From positions 370,709 to 434,708 of the forward strand of contig NZ_JAAZWC010000001.1 in the NCBI RefSeq assembly GCF_013185195.1: a DNA stretch of 64,000 bases, given 5' to 3'. The notes beneath the pieces were generated by a model that was given only the letters and a program-made list of their open reading frames with translations, was not told the DNA's origin and did no database searches. The position numbers were made by a program, and so were the translations under genes. Position 1 is the first letter of the stretch. Every line of letters starts with the position of its first letter. Below, piece by piece: positions 45,741 to 54,076 of this stretch. The stretch is from Saccharibacillus qingshengii. GTDB taxonomy: Bacteria > Bacillota > Bacilli > Paenibacillales > Paenibacillaceae.

Positions 45741-45880
45741 GGCTTATCCTCCTTGGGTCGGGATCGCTGTGTGCGACCGCCTACGTGGGCCGGCAAAAAC
45801 GCCCTGACTTATGTATACCCTTTTCGGGACAGGTCGAATGCAAGCCGGCTGCTTTCGAGTCGATATCGAGGATTTGAACA

Positions 45881-45926
45881 AAAAAACAGCCCCGCAAAGA
45901 CGTTTCCGTCCTGCACGGCTGTTTTT
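45881..45926 (-). terminator. Terminator after the marR-type gene
   Basis: AAAAACAGCC pairs with GGCTGTTTTT around an inner GACG/CGTC hairpin; on the minus strand seven T follow. It closes the marR-type transcript ahead of the DUF2243-ctaG promoter. Confidence 0.85.
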
Positions 45927-45989
45927 CACTCTAGCTATGGAAAAGGCGGTGTCTGTTCGTTCCCGCTGCTTCGGCTGTACTCGCCGAGC

Positions 45990-46508
45990 TCAGCGGGAAT
46001 CGCTCACTGTCAGCGGCTGGCGCTCGAATTCCGCACCCGCATGCCGCAGAAATTCGCCGACAAAAGCAAGCTGTTCGCCGCTGTAAGCGCCGAGGAATAC
46101 GCGGAACCGCTCTTCTTCGTTCTCCAGCAGCTGCCGATGCGTATCGAAGAGTTCGCGGCCTTCCGGCGTCAGACGGTAATAGATTTCTTTACGGTTATGG
46201 CGCATCCGTTCGCGCTTGACCAGGCCTTCGCGTACCAGACGGGTTCCGATCTTGGTTACGCCCGCGCGCGAAAGACCGATTTTCTCCGCAATGGTTGTTC
46301 CGTTGATCGGTTCATGCCGTCCGATACATTGGATCGCGTTGACGACCGTGAGGCTGCCGACCCGGCTGCCTTTTTCCTCGTCTTCGATCATGGCCCGAAG
46401 TCTGGAAGGTTCGGTTTGTCTATGACTTTCGTACCGGTGCAGGAAGTCGAGGATCTGTGCATACAATTCCCCCGGTGCCGCTTGACGGCGGTATAGGCTG
46501 GTTTCCAT
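45990..46508 (-). CDS. MarR-family transcriptional regulator
   Basis: 172 residues with a winged helix-turn-helix (INGTTIAEKIGLSRAGVTKIGTRLVREGLVKRERMRHNRKEIYYRLTPEGREL, about residues 67-120) framed by dimerisation helices. The ATG at 46508 follows AAGGAG; the long open frame upstream is antisense to regulatory DNA and is not used. A Fur-like box overlaps its promoter, so expression probably rises under iron limitation. Its targets are unknown; the DUF2243-ctaG operon immediately downstream is a candidate. Confidence 0.9.
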   Translation of the reverse strand: METSLYRRQAAPGELYAQILDFLHRYESHRQTEPSRLRAMIEDEEKGSRVGSLTVVNAIQCIGRHEPINGTTIAEKIGLSRAGVTKIGTRLVREGLVKRERMRHNRKEIYYRLTPEGRELFDTHRQLLENEEERFRVFLGAYSGEQLAFVGEFLRHAGAEFERQPLTVSDSR

Positions 46509-46565
46509 CGCTTTCACTCCTTGCCGATCTAATGGGATAACTGAATGTGAACTGCCGATGTGACC

Positions 46566-46594
46566 AATATATCTTAATTGAGAATGATAATCAA
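46566..46594 (-). promoter_or_regulatory. Promoter of the marR-type gene with overlapping Fur-like box
   Basis: On the minus strand TTGATT (46589-46594) and TATATT (46566-46571) are 17 bases apart. TGAGAATGATAATCA (46579-46593) overlaps the -35 and spacer and matches the 7-1-7 Fur box TGATAATNATTATCA except for two positions. Zur and PerR use similar boxes, so the metal is not fixed by sequence alone. Confidence 0.7.
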
Positions 46595-46646
46595 CTAGAA
46601 ATATAAAAAATTTTTTTGCTTGTTTACGGAAAAATAGGTTGAAAAC

Positions 46647-46685
46647 AAAAGAAAACCGGCAGATACACGAGGTATCCGGCCGGTT
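46647..46685 (-). terminator. Terminator after the phosphotransferase gene
   Basis: AACCGGC (46654-46660) and the CGGCCGGTT arm (46677-46685) with an inner GATAC/GTATC stem; on the minus strand TTTTCTTTTG follows. Confidence 0.78.
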
Positions 46686-46693
46686 CTCTATTC

Positions 46694-47740
46694 TCAATTG
46701 GACAAAATACGGGTTAGTCTTCGCAGCAGTTCCGCTTCTTCCTCGTCCATTCGCTTCAAGTCGCCCGACAAAGAAAGAATCTGTTCGCCCAATACCTCGA
46801 TGCCGTCCGTCCCTTCCCAGTACCGGGTAAGGAAGTGCAAAAAGACGTCCACCTTGCGCAGCCGCATCAACAGAGGAACCGCTTCGATCTCCGCCGCCTC
46901 CAAAGGAGCGTGCCGGCGGAACCCGTCTCCGCACAGAGCCATCGGATCGGGCAGTCCGCGTTCCCATCGGGGCAGCCCCGACAACAGAACGGCCGCTTCC
47001 ATCGCCCGGACGTCATACGTGCAGAATTCGAAATCCAGCAGCGCTTCGATTGTATCCGGCTCGCCTGTACGAATCAGCATATTCGAAGCATTCAGGTCAC
47101 CGTGGACAAGCTGATGCGGCAGATGCCGAAGCTTGTCCGTCTGCTGCAGAATTTCCCGGTAGACGGCGGACAGATGTCCAAGTTCCGGTTCTACGCCGGA
47201 CAGTCCGGCAGGAAGCCCGGAGCCGGAGCCAAAAGCGGCGACCCGTTCCGGCGTACAGAGCGGATAAGCCTGTTCCAGCTCATAATACGGCCGGTAAGCC
47301 GGGGTCAGCCGGGTCTCGATCCGCGACAGCGCCGCGGACAGTTCACCCGCCGCCTGCCCGAATGCGCGCAGCGGACGACGGTCTTCGTCCGCCGGGCGGG
47401 TCCCGTCGATATATCCGAACAAACAGGCGTAGCGTCCGCTTCCGTCTTCCAGTCGAACAAGGGTCGATCCGTCAAGACCTGACTGCGGAACCGGCGTCCG
47501 GAACGTCAGCCCGGCTTCCGCCAGATGCAGCAGCACTTCGTGTTCGAACAGAATCCGATCGGGTTCGCGATGGGTCTCGTAGACGCGCAGCACGTATTTG
47601 CTGCCTTCATGCTCCACAAACCGCGTCGTATTGTTCCATCCTTTTGCGCCGGCTTCCGGAATTCCCGAGTAGTTCGGCCAATACGTTCTCACCGCCTGCT
47701 CCAATATTCCCTTTGCCGTTCCTCCTGCCGTGCCCCCCAT
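46694..47740 (-). CDS. APH-family phosphotransferase
   Basis: 348 residues of the aminoglycoside-phosphotransferase/choline-kinase fold. The catalytic loop is LVHGDLNASNMLI and the metal-binding Asp is in ALLDFEFCTYD; the N-terminal lobe has KYVLRVYE with the ATP-binding Lys. This branch resembles YtmP-like and homoserine-kinase-II-like proteins that phosphorylate small alcohols or sugars. A clear -10 (TATAAT on the minus strand near 47772-47777) lies upstream. Whether it confers drug resistance cannot be judged from sequence; a metabolic role is more usual. Confidence 0.82.
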   Translation of the reverse strand: MGGTAGGTAKGILEQAVRTYWPNYSGIPEAGAKGWNNTTRFVEHEGSKYVLRVYETHREPDRILFEHEVLLHLAEAGLTFRTPVPQSGLDGSTLVRLEDGSGRYACLFGYIDGTRPADEDRRPLRAFGQAAGELSAALSRIETRLTPAYRPYYELEQAYPLCTPERVAAFGSGSGLPAGLSGVEPELGHLSAVYREILQQTDKLRHLPHQLVHGDLNASNMLIRTGEPDTIEALLDFEFCTYDVRAMEAAVLLSGLPRWERGLPDPMALCGDGFRRHAPLEAAEIEAVPLLMRLRKVDVFLHFLTRYWEGTDGIEVLGEQILSLSGDLKRMDEEEAELLRRLTRILSN

Positions 47741-47814
47741 GCCAACCTCTCCCGTCGCGTTTTCTTCTTATTATAACGGGACGCGTCAGGCAAAAGGAAG
47801 ACGGCGACCGAGAT

Positions 47815-48249
47815 TCATTCGCCCTGCCGCTGCGCAGGTCCCGCCAGCTCCGAATGTGCCGGAACTGCCGTACGGATCCGCCCGGCGAAGCCGCTCGGCG
47901 CCCTCACTTCCAGACACTCTTCCGCGATTTCTTCCACATCGGCTTTGATCCGGCTCCACATCAACAGCATCCGGTCATGATGCCCCCGGCACACGTAATC
48001 GGCGCACAAGCGATCTTCCTGCCGGTCCTGCTTCACGATCTTGATCCCGCGGACGCGAAGCGAATGGCGCAGTTCGCGCATCTCCAGCCGCGCTTCTTCC
48101 CGCAGCCGGTCCATCTGCCTGAGCAGCGCCTTTTTCGTGCGCAGCGGGGAAGATTCGATCCGCTTCATATCGGCATCCAGCACTTTGATCAGGTAAGGCA
48201 GTTCGAGCATCGCCCGGATCAGGGCAAAATCTTCTTCCGTCGCTCGCAT
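47815..48249 (-). CDS. Unknown protein in the SOS polymerase operon
   Basis: 144 residues, almost entirely helical and rich in charged residues (ALIRAMLELPYLIKVLDADMKRIE, REEARLEMRELRHSLRVRGIKIVKQ, DYVCRGHHDRMLLMWSRIKADVEEIAEECLE). ATG at 48249 is 8 bases after AAGGAG. It is third in the operon after the Y-family polymerase and YolD, 46 bases from YolD. No family is recognised. The location suggests a role in damage tolerance or polymerase regulation; this is inference. Confidence 0.75.
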   Translation of the reverse strand: MRATEEDFALIRAMLELPYLIKVLDADMKRIESSPLRTKKALLRQMDRLREEARLEMRELRHSLRVRGIKIVKQDRQEDRLCADYVCRGHHDRMLLMWSRIKADVEEIAEECLEVRAPSGFAGRIRTAVPAHSELAGPAQRQGE

Positions 48250-48295
48250 GGCCAGCACTCCTTTTTGCCCGATTCGCTGCGGACCCCGTCCGGTC

Positions 48296-48637
48296 TCACC
48301 ATTCTTTTAGCGATGCGCCCGTGATATGGCGGTAAGCGATCTGGCGAACCCTGCCGGACTCCTGCCGCAGCCTGAGCATGCCTTGAAGCGGGCTGGCGTC
48401 GACCACGATCCCTTCCGCTGCATGTTCTTCTTCTTGGCGAAGTTCCAAACGCACGGTCAGTCCAAGCGCCAGCGAACGCTTGACCGCTTCCGCAATTTCT
48501 TCCAGCCGGTCTTCGTGCAGTACCGCTTCCGGCTTCGCATCCCTCTCCGCCGCCGCCCGCACGATTCGTTCCCGGTACTGCGGCAGAATCATCCGGCTCG
48601 ATTCCCACAGTCCGTTGCCTTCGAGTTTCCTGGTCAT
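48296..48637 (-). CDS. YolD-like protein
   Basis: 113 residues. WESSRMILPQYRERI and IVVDASPLQGMLRLRQESG with VRQIAYRHITGAS match the YolD-like family, small proteins almost always encoded beside UvrX/YqjW-type Y-family polymerases and thought to act like UmuD. Its start overlaps the polymerase stop as ATGA, so translation is coupled. It shares the LexA-controlled promoter at 49945-49972. Confidence 0.87.
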   Translation of the reverse strand: MTRKLEGNGLWESSRMILPQYRERIVRAAAERDAKPEAVLHEDRLEEIAEAVKRSLALGLTVRLELRQEEEHAAEGIVVDASPLQGMLRLRQESGRVRQIAYRHITGASLKEW

Positions 48638-49878
48638 TTGTAATGTCCTCCGATCTTGTCCGCGCGGTCTTTGGCCCGGCTTTCGTCCATAAACGAACGC
48701 CCTCTGGCAATAGCCGTCTCGCCGAAACGGTCTTTGATTTCGTCCATGGCGCGGTCAATCGCGCGCTGGCGCTCCCGGTCTTCAAACAGCGAAGGCTGAT
48801 AGACTTCCGAGGAACCGAGCCGGGACAGCGACAGACTGAGGCGCTTGACCGGCCAGCCGTCCCAACCTTCGCGGAACAGGCGGCGAGCCGTCTCGAACAG
48901 CTCCGAAGTCATATCGCTGGGGTCGGGCAGAGCGGCTCGCAGGCGGAATCCCCGGCTTGCGCGCCTGCCGCCTTCGCCTCCCGCGCCGACGGAGACGACT
49001 TCGCCCATCCGGCGCATCCTCCTCGCCCGGCGTCCGATCTCGGTGCACAACTCGAGCAGCACCGTTTCGATTTCGCTCTGCAGACGGTAAGCGCGGGGAA
49101 GCGTGATCGTCGTACCGATCTCTTTTTGTTCTCTCGCCGTCCAGGGAGACACGGGCGAATCGTCTTGTCCGTTCGCGATCCGCCACAGCACCTCCCCGTT
49201 AACACCCCAGCGGCTCTGCAGCTTGTCGGGCGGCGTTCGAGCCAGATCGCCGATCGTCAGAATACGCAGACCGTGCAGATGTTTCTCCATTCTGCCGCCT
49301 ACGCCCCACATCCGGCGAACCGGTTCGCTCCAGATCCGCTGCTCCCAGTCTTCCTGCTTATGTAAAAAGAAAATGCCTTCTCCGGTTCGCTTGGCGACCA
49401 GATCGCAGGCGAGCTTGGCGCGGACCTTGTTGCCGCCGATGCCAAATCTCGCCCGTACTCCCGTTTCGATCGCAATCCGGCTCTGGATCAACCGCGCCAG
49501 CTCCTGCGGATCGCCCCCGTACAGGTGCAGCGACCCGGTTACATCCGCAAACATTTCGTCGATTGAATAGGGTTCGACCAAATCGGTATACGCTTCGAGA
49601 ATGCCCGCGATTTGCGCCGACACCTCGATGTAAGCAAGCATTCTCGGGCGAACCGCCGTCAGCGACGGGCATTTGGCGAGCGCCGCATCCAGCCGTTCCC
49701 CCGTACGAATATTATACCTTTTGGCAATAGGACAGGCCGCAAGTACCGCACTTGAAGGCACCTCGGGGTCTCCGACTACCGCGAGCGGGACTTTCCGAAG
49801 TGCGGGATTCCCGGCCTTCTCGACCCCTGCGTAGAAACTTTCCATGTCCACCAGCATGACGATTCGATTCGCTGCCAT
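48634..49878 (-). CDS. uvrX: Y-family (UvrX/YqjW-type) DNA polymerase
   Basis: 414 residues. VMLVDMESFYAGVE (first catalytic Asp), PYSIDEMFADV (SIDE motif), GIGGNKVRAKLACDLVAKR and a helix-hairpin-helix region with a C-terminal little-finger domain identify a translesion DNA polymerase V-like enzyme. SRLGSSEVYQPSLFED near the C terminus is a probable beta-clamp-binding segment (QPSLF). MAANRIV at 49878 follows GGAGG. A LexA box inside the promoter makes it an SOS gene. Naming as uvrX is by homology; YqjW is equally close. Confidence 0.92.
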   Translation of the reverse strand: MAANRIVMLVDMESFYAGVEKAGNPALRKVPLAVVGDPEVPSSAVLAACPIAKRYNIRTGERLDAALAKCPSLTAVRPRMLAYIEVSAQIAGILEAYTDLVEPYSIDEMFADVTGSLHLYGGDPQELARLIQSRIAIETGVRARFGIGGNKVRAKLACDLVAKRTGEGIFFLHKQEDWEQRIWSEPVRRMWGVGGRMEKHLHGLRILTIGDLARTPPDKLQSRWGVNGEVLWRIANGQDDSPVSPWTAREQKEIGTTITLPRAYRLQSEIETVLLELCTEIGRRARRMRRMGEVVSVGAGGEGGRRASRGFRLRAALPDPSDMTSELFETARRLFREGWDGWPVKRLSLSLSRLGSSEVYQPSLFEDRERQRAIDRAMDEIKDRFGETAIARGRSFMDESRAKDRADKIGGHYK

Positions 49879-49944
49879 ACGGTTTCCTCCGATCTGTCGA
49901 CGGTCGGCATTTGGGCCTTCCTTCCGCTCTGTCGTTTTACTTTT

Positions 49945-49972
49945 ATTATACACCGAACATACGTTCTGTAAA
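49945..49972 (-). promoter_or_regulatory. SOS promoter with LexA box
   Basis: On the minus strand TTTACA (49967-49972) and TATAAT (49945-49950) with a 16-base spacer. CGAACATACGTTCT (49954-49967) fits the Gram-positive LexA box CGAACATATGTTCG in 12 of 14 positions and fills the spacer, so LexA should block the promoter until DNA damage. Confidence 0.88.
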
Positions 49973-50120
49973 CAAGTTTTCTGCTCCTTTTTCGGCAGCC
50001 ATCCTGATTCGTAATTCCGATGCCGGGTAAAAGTTCAAAGATTCGCTTTCGCTTCGATCGCGACACGAGGTTCGATTTCAACCATCCCATTTCGGAAGAA
50101 CGATGAAGGAGGACAAGGAC

Positions 50121-50921
50121 ATGGCTATTTTCTCGAACAAAAAAACGATATTCATCACCGGTGCGGGCAGCGGTCTCGGCAAAGGAACCGCGATCGGCCT
50201 GGCGCGCGCCGGACACCGGGTAATCGCGACCGTAGAAACGATCTCGCAGGTGCCGGAATTCCGCGAATACGCCCGTTCCGAAGGACTCGACATCGAAGTT
50301 TTCAAGCTTGACGTCAATAATCCGCTCGACCGGGCGCAGGTGAACGAACATGACTTCGATATTTTCGTCAGCAACGCCGCGATCGGTCATACCGGTCCGT
50401 TTGCGGAAGTGCCTGTGGACAATGTCCGGCAGGTGTTCGAAACGAACTTCTTCAGCGCGATCGAACTTGCGCAGATCGCAGCCCGCAAATTCGTGGCCAA
50501 AAAGAAAGGCAAGATTGTATTCACCAGTTCGATCGCCGGTTTGAGCGTCAATCCGTTTCTCGGCCCGTACTGCGCTTCCAAACATGCCCTCGAAGCCTTG
50601 GCGCAGGCTCTGCAGCAGGAACTCGAAGATTACGGCGTGCAGGTGGCCACGATCAATCCGGGTCCGTACAAGACGGGCTTCAACGACATGATGTTCGAGG
50701 AAAAAGAAAAATGGTACGACGAGAAAAAGAACTTTACCAAACGTTCGGATCTGCTCAAAGGCGAGCAGATGCTGGCCCAGCAGTTCGATCCGCAGGATAT
50801 GATCAACAAGATGGTCGAGATTATTCCGCAGGACAAGCATGAATTCCGCACCGTTTGGCCGGAAGCGTCCGAACAGCAGGTCAAAGAGTACCAAGCGAAG
50901 CTGTGGGAACAGAAGATCTGA
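50121..50921 (+). CDS. Short-chain dehydrogenase/reductase
   Basis: 266 residues. The classical SDR features are FITGAGSGLGKGTA (TGxxxGxG cofactor site), VSNAAIG, the catalytic Ser in IVFTSSIAG and YCASKHALE (YxxxK), followed by INPGPYKTGF. The NNPLDRAQV Asp region suggests NAD(P) use, substrate unknown. MAIFSNKK at 50121 follows AAGGAGG with an 11-base spacing to the ATG, better than the ATG at 50103, which lies within that site. It is a single gene with its own terminator. Confidence 0.88.
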   Translation: MAIFSNKKTIFITGAGSGLGKGTAIGLARAGHRVIATVETISQVPEFREYARSEGLDIEVFKLDVNNPLDRAQVNEHDFDIFVSNAAIGHTGPFAEVPVDNVRQVFETNFFSAIELAQIAARKFVAKKKGKIVFTSSIAGLSVNPFLGPYCASKHALEALAQALQQELEDYGVQVATINPGPYKTGFNDMMFEEKEKWYDEKKNFTKRSDLLKGEQMLAQQFDPQDMINKMVEIIPQDKHEFRTVWPEASEQQVKEYQAKLWEQKI

Positions 50922-50969
50922 ACAACCTCTTTTTGAACATCTGCTTGCGGATTCGAAGCAATAACAACA

Positions 50970-51015
50970 AAGGAAGCACAAACCGAGCCGCGCTCGAGTT
51001 TGTGCTTCCTTTTTG
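50970..51015. terminator. Bidirectional terminator between the SDR and chemoreceptor genes
   Basis: A 14-base stem (AAGGAAGCACAAAC, 50970-50983, with GTTTGTGCTTCCTT, 50998-51011) plus an inner CGAG/CTCG stem, with TTTTTG on the plus strand. The flanking genes converge. Confidence 0.92.
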
Positions 51016-51078
51016 TATTCGTTCGTGTACGTTTCGAAAAAACGCTGATTCATTCTTGGCTTCCCGCCGACGGCTTCT

Positions 51079-52608
51079 TCAAGCTCCGAAGCGTTCGCGA
51101 ATTTCGCCGGACAGCTGTCTGAGTTCCTGCAGTTCGCTGTTCATTTCGAGACTGGATTCCACCTGATGCTGGGCGGTTCGGCCGAACGTGCGCAGCGCGT
51201 CCGTCGTCCGGCCGTTAACGGCCGATACACCGTGCATTTCGTCCGAAATCCGGCGCGATTGGTCGGCTAATTTCTCGACCCGTCCTCCGATTCTGTCTAC
51301 CGCGCCGATCAATTTCGACGCGCTGGCATCCGCTTCGTCCAGCAATGAAATCGCGCCGGTCATTTGCTCCAGGCTCGTTTCCGTCATTTCCCGGCTATCA
51401 TTCATCCGTACGGCCGAAACACGGGTCTCTTCGCGGATACCGCCCAAAATCCGGTTCACTTCTTCCGCGCTATTACGGCTTTGCTGCGCCAAGGCCCGAA
51501 TCTCGCTGGCAACGACCGCGAAGCCCCTTCCCTGTTCCCCGGCCCGGGCCGCCTCGATTGAAGCGTTGAGCGACAGCAGATTGGTTCGGTCGGCTACTTC
51601 GCGGATTGCCGAGAGAATACGATCCGCTTCTCCGGCCGATTCGTCCAGACCGCGTATCGTTTGCGCCGTCTCCCCGACTTTGCGCGCCAGTTCTTCCATG
51701 CCGCCCTGCAGGCGCTGCATTTCCCCGACCGCCTGCGGCAGCAGCGAGCGTGCGCTTTCCGCATAAGCGCCGGCTTCCCGTGAAGTCTCACGCGTTTCTT
51801 CCACGATCGCATGGATGTCATCCAGATTCCGTCCTACCCGTTCGACCGATTCCTGCTGGAGATCCAGTTCCGACGATACTTTGTCAAAGGAAGCCGACAA
51901 GGCACGTCCCGATTCGCTGATCGTTTCCGACTTTGCCGCCGCTCCTTCGAATGTGCCGTTCAGACGGGCCGACATGCCGCGCAGCGCGCTGAACGCCTGC
52001 TCCAGCTCCAAGCGCTTCGCCTCGCGTTCCGCTTCAACGGCTTGAGAGAACCGCTTTTTGACAACGATCTGCCAGCTGACCGCTCCACTCGTCAAGAGCA
52101 GGAATACCGCGTGCAGAAGCAGCATCGTAAGGGTGTATGTTTCGCTGCCGAGGTACAATTCGGTCATCCAAAAAGTTGCGGTGACATGCACGACGGCAAA
52201 GATCGCGGTCATTAACGCCACGAGCGCGACACTTTCGTAAAAAACCAGAAAAGCCACGACCATAAAAATCGAAAAGTGGAATTCGACATATCCTCCGCCA
52301 CCGGCCGTAATCGACAGGCAGGCAAAAGTCAGCGACAGCGTGTTCAGCAGCGGGACCATGCTGTGGGCGGTATTTTTTTTATACAGCAGCAGCGCCACTG
52401 CCAACAACAGGGCAGGGAGCACCAGCAGAATATTCAGCATAATCGGATTGTCGCTCGCATGCGCCGCATGATCCATGATAGTAATACCGGGGTTCTGCAT
52501 GATCCGGTCGAAAATACCAAGCGATCGATTGAGATAGTGAGTCAGGGCGGAAAGCAGCAGCGTACCGGTGGTCAAAGACAGCATCAAGCGGTTTTGTTTG
52601 GCGAGCAT
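51079..52608 (-). CDS. Methyl-accepting chemotaxis protein with multi-span membrane sensor
   Basis: 509 residues. The first about 190 residues contain six hydrophobic helices and no large extracellular loop ([64 protein letters not shown]), so sensing is within or at the membrane. After a linker comes the coiled-coil signalling domain with the hairpin tip [41 protein letters not shown] near 340-385. ATG at 52608 follows GGAGG. The signalling tip is conserved for CheA/CheW contact. The sensed compound is unknown. Confidence 0.92.
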   Translation of the reverse strand: MLAKQNRLMLSLTTGTLLLSALTHYLNRSLGIFDRIMQNPGITIMDHAAHASDNPIMLNILLVLPALLLAVALLLYKKNTAHSMVPLLNTLSLTFACLSITAGGGGYVEFHFSIFMVVAFLVFYESVALVALMTAIFAVVHVTATFWMTELYLGSETYTLTMLLLHAVFLLLTSGAVSWQIVVKKRFSQAVEAEREAKRLELEQAFSALRGMSARLNGTFEGAAAKSETISESGRALSASFDKVSSELDLQQESVERVGRNLDDIHAIVEETRETSREAGAYAESARSLLPQAVGEMQRLQGGMEELARKVGETAQTIRGLDESAGEADRILSAIREVADRTNLLSLNASIEAARAGEQGRGFAVVASEIRALAQQSRNSAEEVNRILGGIREETRVSAVRMNDSREMTETSLEQMTGAISLLDEADASASKLIGAVDRIGGRVEKLADQSRRISDEMHGVSAVNGRTTDALRTFGRTAQHQVESSLEMNSELQELRQLSGEIRERFGA

Positions 52609-52742
52609 AGTAGGCCTCCGCATTCAAATTGGATTTTGTGAGATTAAACGGATTGTTACCAACTATTCGACATTTAATTACAATAAATGAAGTATTTTGT
52701 TTGATTAGACGGTTCTTTTTTGAATATGTCCGTTTTTGCACG

Positions 52743-52791
52743 AAAAAAAGGCCTGCAAACAGCGCATTGTCTGTTTTTGCACGCCTTTTTT
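52743..52791 (-). terminator. Terminator after the GH88 gene (end of the acidic-glycan operon)
   Basis: AAAAAAGGC pairs with GCCTTTTTT around an inner CTGCAAACAG/CTGTTTTTGCA arm; on the minus strand a run of seven T follows. It closes the minus-strand operon that begins near 63589. Confidence 0.88.
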
Positions 52792-52846
52792 CTATCCGGC
52801 TGTGTTCGCATCCCCCAAGAAAACCGAAAACTCCCGGCTTCTTCGG

Positions 52847-54076
52847 TCAGGGCTGCCAGTCAGGCTTCAGTACCCGGACCAGCGCTTCGAAATAATAATA
52901 GTCGCCCCAGATCGTGCACTCGTTGATGCCGATCCCGCGGGGCTTGTTGTATACGCCGTGTTTGAGGATGCCGTTCGATCCCGGAAGATCGCGCGTCGTA
53001 TAGTTGGCGTCCAGTGCGCTCAGAATATCGAGCGCCCGGCGTTCGGCGCTGCGGCTCTGCGAGCTGCCGGACGGAAGACGGCGCGCAAGCTCCAGCAGGC
53101 CGCAGGCGGCTACCGCCGAAGCGGAAGAATCCCGTTCCTGTTCGCGGCCTTCCTTGAACGCCAGATCCCAGTACACCACTCCGTCTTCGGGTGTTCTTTC
53201 CACGAAATAATCGGCGAGAGGCTGCGCGGTCTCGAGGAATTCCGATCCGCCGGTATACCGGTCGCTGAGCATGAACCCGTAAATCCCCCAAGCCTGGCCT
53301 CTTGCCCAACACGAGTCGTCGGCATGACCCTGATGGGTGGTGCCGAACTTCGGCCTGCCGGTCTCGGCATCCATATAATACGTGTGATAGGTCGTGCGAT
53401 CGGGACGGACCAGATAGCGGGCCGACTGCCTCGCATGGCTGAGCGCGTACTGCGCATAACGGGGATCGTTCGTTTCCGCGCCGGCCCAGTACAGCAGCGG
53501 CAGATTCAGCAGGCAGTCGATAATCATGCGCCCGCGCTCGGACGGATCGTTCAGGTCTCCCCAGGCCTGGATGATACCGGCCTGCGGCAGATACCGCTCG
53601 GCCAGCAGATCCGCCGCGATCAGCCCGGCTTCCCGGGCTTTGGGATTTCCGGTAATCCGGTATTCGTTCACCGCGGACAAACTGTACAAAAAGCCCAGAT
53701 CGTGCGTATTCGTCCCGATCCGTTCATCCAGGCGGAGCCGATAATCCGGCAGTTGGCTTTCGGCAGCGCGGCGGTATTTGGGTTCTGCGGTCAGTTCATA
53801 GGCCAGCCACAGCATGCCGGTCCAGAAACCCGACGTCCATTCGAAATTGGAGATCGCCGGATATACGCCCCCGATACTGGACGGAGCCGGATACGCGCAC
53901 GGTCCGAAGGTATCCAATCCGGCATCGATCTGCCGCAAAGCGTAAGCGGCGGCCCGCTCGAACACCGGGAGCTTTCCGCCCCTGTCTGCCGACTGCCCCG
54001 CAAGTCCCGTCTCCCTATTCTCGGCCGGAGAGAAGTCTTCGGCTGCCGCGGAACGGTTCGTGTTATCGTGCTTCAT
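52847..54076 (-). CDS. GH88 unsaturated glucuronyl hydrolase
   Basis: 409 residues of the (alpha/alpha)6-barrel GH88 family, which hydrates and releases 4,5-unsaturated uronates left by polysaccharide lyases. THDLGF (Asp126) and IIDCLLNLPLLYWA (Asp187) correspond to the two catalytic Asp of the Bacillus sp. GL1 enzyme; GHADDSCWARGQAWGIYGF is the family signature. There is no signal peptide (cytoplasmic). The start overlaps the GH38 stop by 14 bases, so the two are coupled. A variable, polar N-terminal 35 residues precedes the domain. GH105 is a sister family, less likely given the HDxGF motif. Confidence 0.9.
   Translation of the reverse strand: MKHDNTNRSAAAEDFSPAENRETGLAGQSADRGGKLPVFERAAAYALRQIDAGLDTFGPCAYPAPSSIGGVYPAISNFEWTSGFWTGMLWLAYELTAEPKYRRAAESQLPDYRLRLDERIGTNTHDLGFLYSLSAVNEYRITGNPKAREAGLIAADLLAERYLPQAGIIQAWGDLNDPSERGRMIIDCLLNLPLLYWAGAETNDPRYAQYALSHARQSARYLVRPDRTTYHTYYMDAETGRPKFGTTHQGHADDSCWARGQAWGIYGFMLSDRYTGGSEFLETAQPLADYFVERTPEDGVVYWDLAFKEGREQERDSSASAVAACGLLELARRLPSGSSQSRSAERRALDILSALDANYTTRDLPGSNGILKHGVYNKPRGIGINECTIWGDYYYFEALVRVLKPDWQP

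Noticed and set aside
52609..52720. Sigma-D (motility) promoter before the chemoreceptor
   Set aside because: A GTCGAATA element resembles the -10, but no TAAA lies at the required distance.
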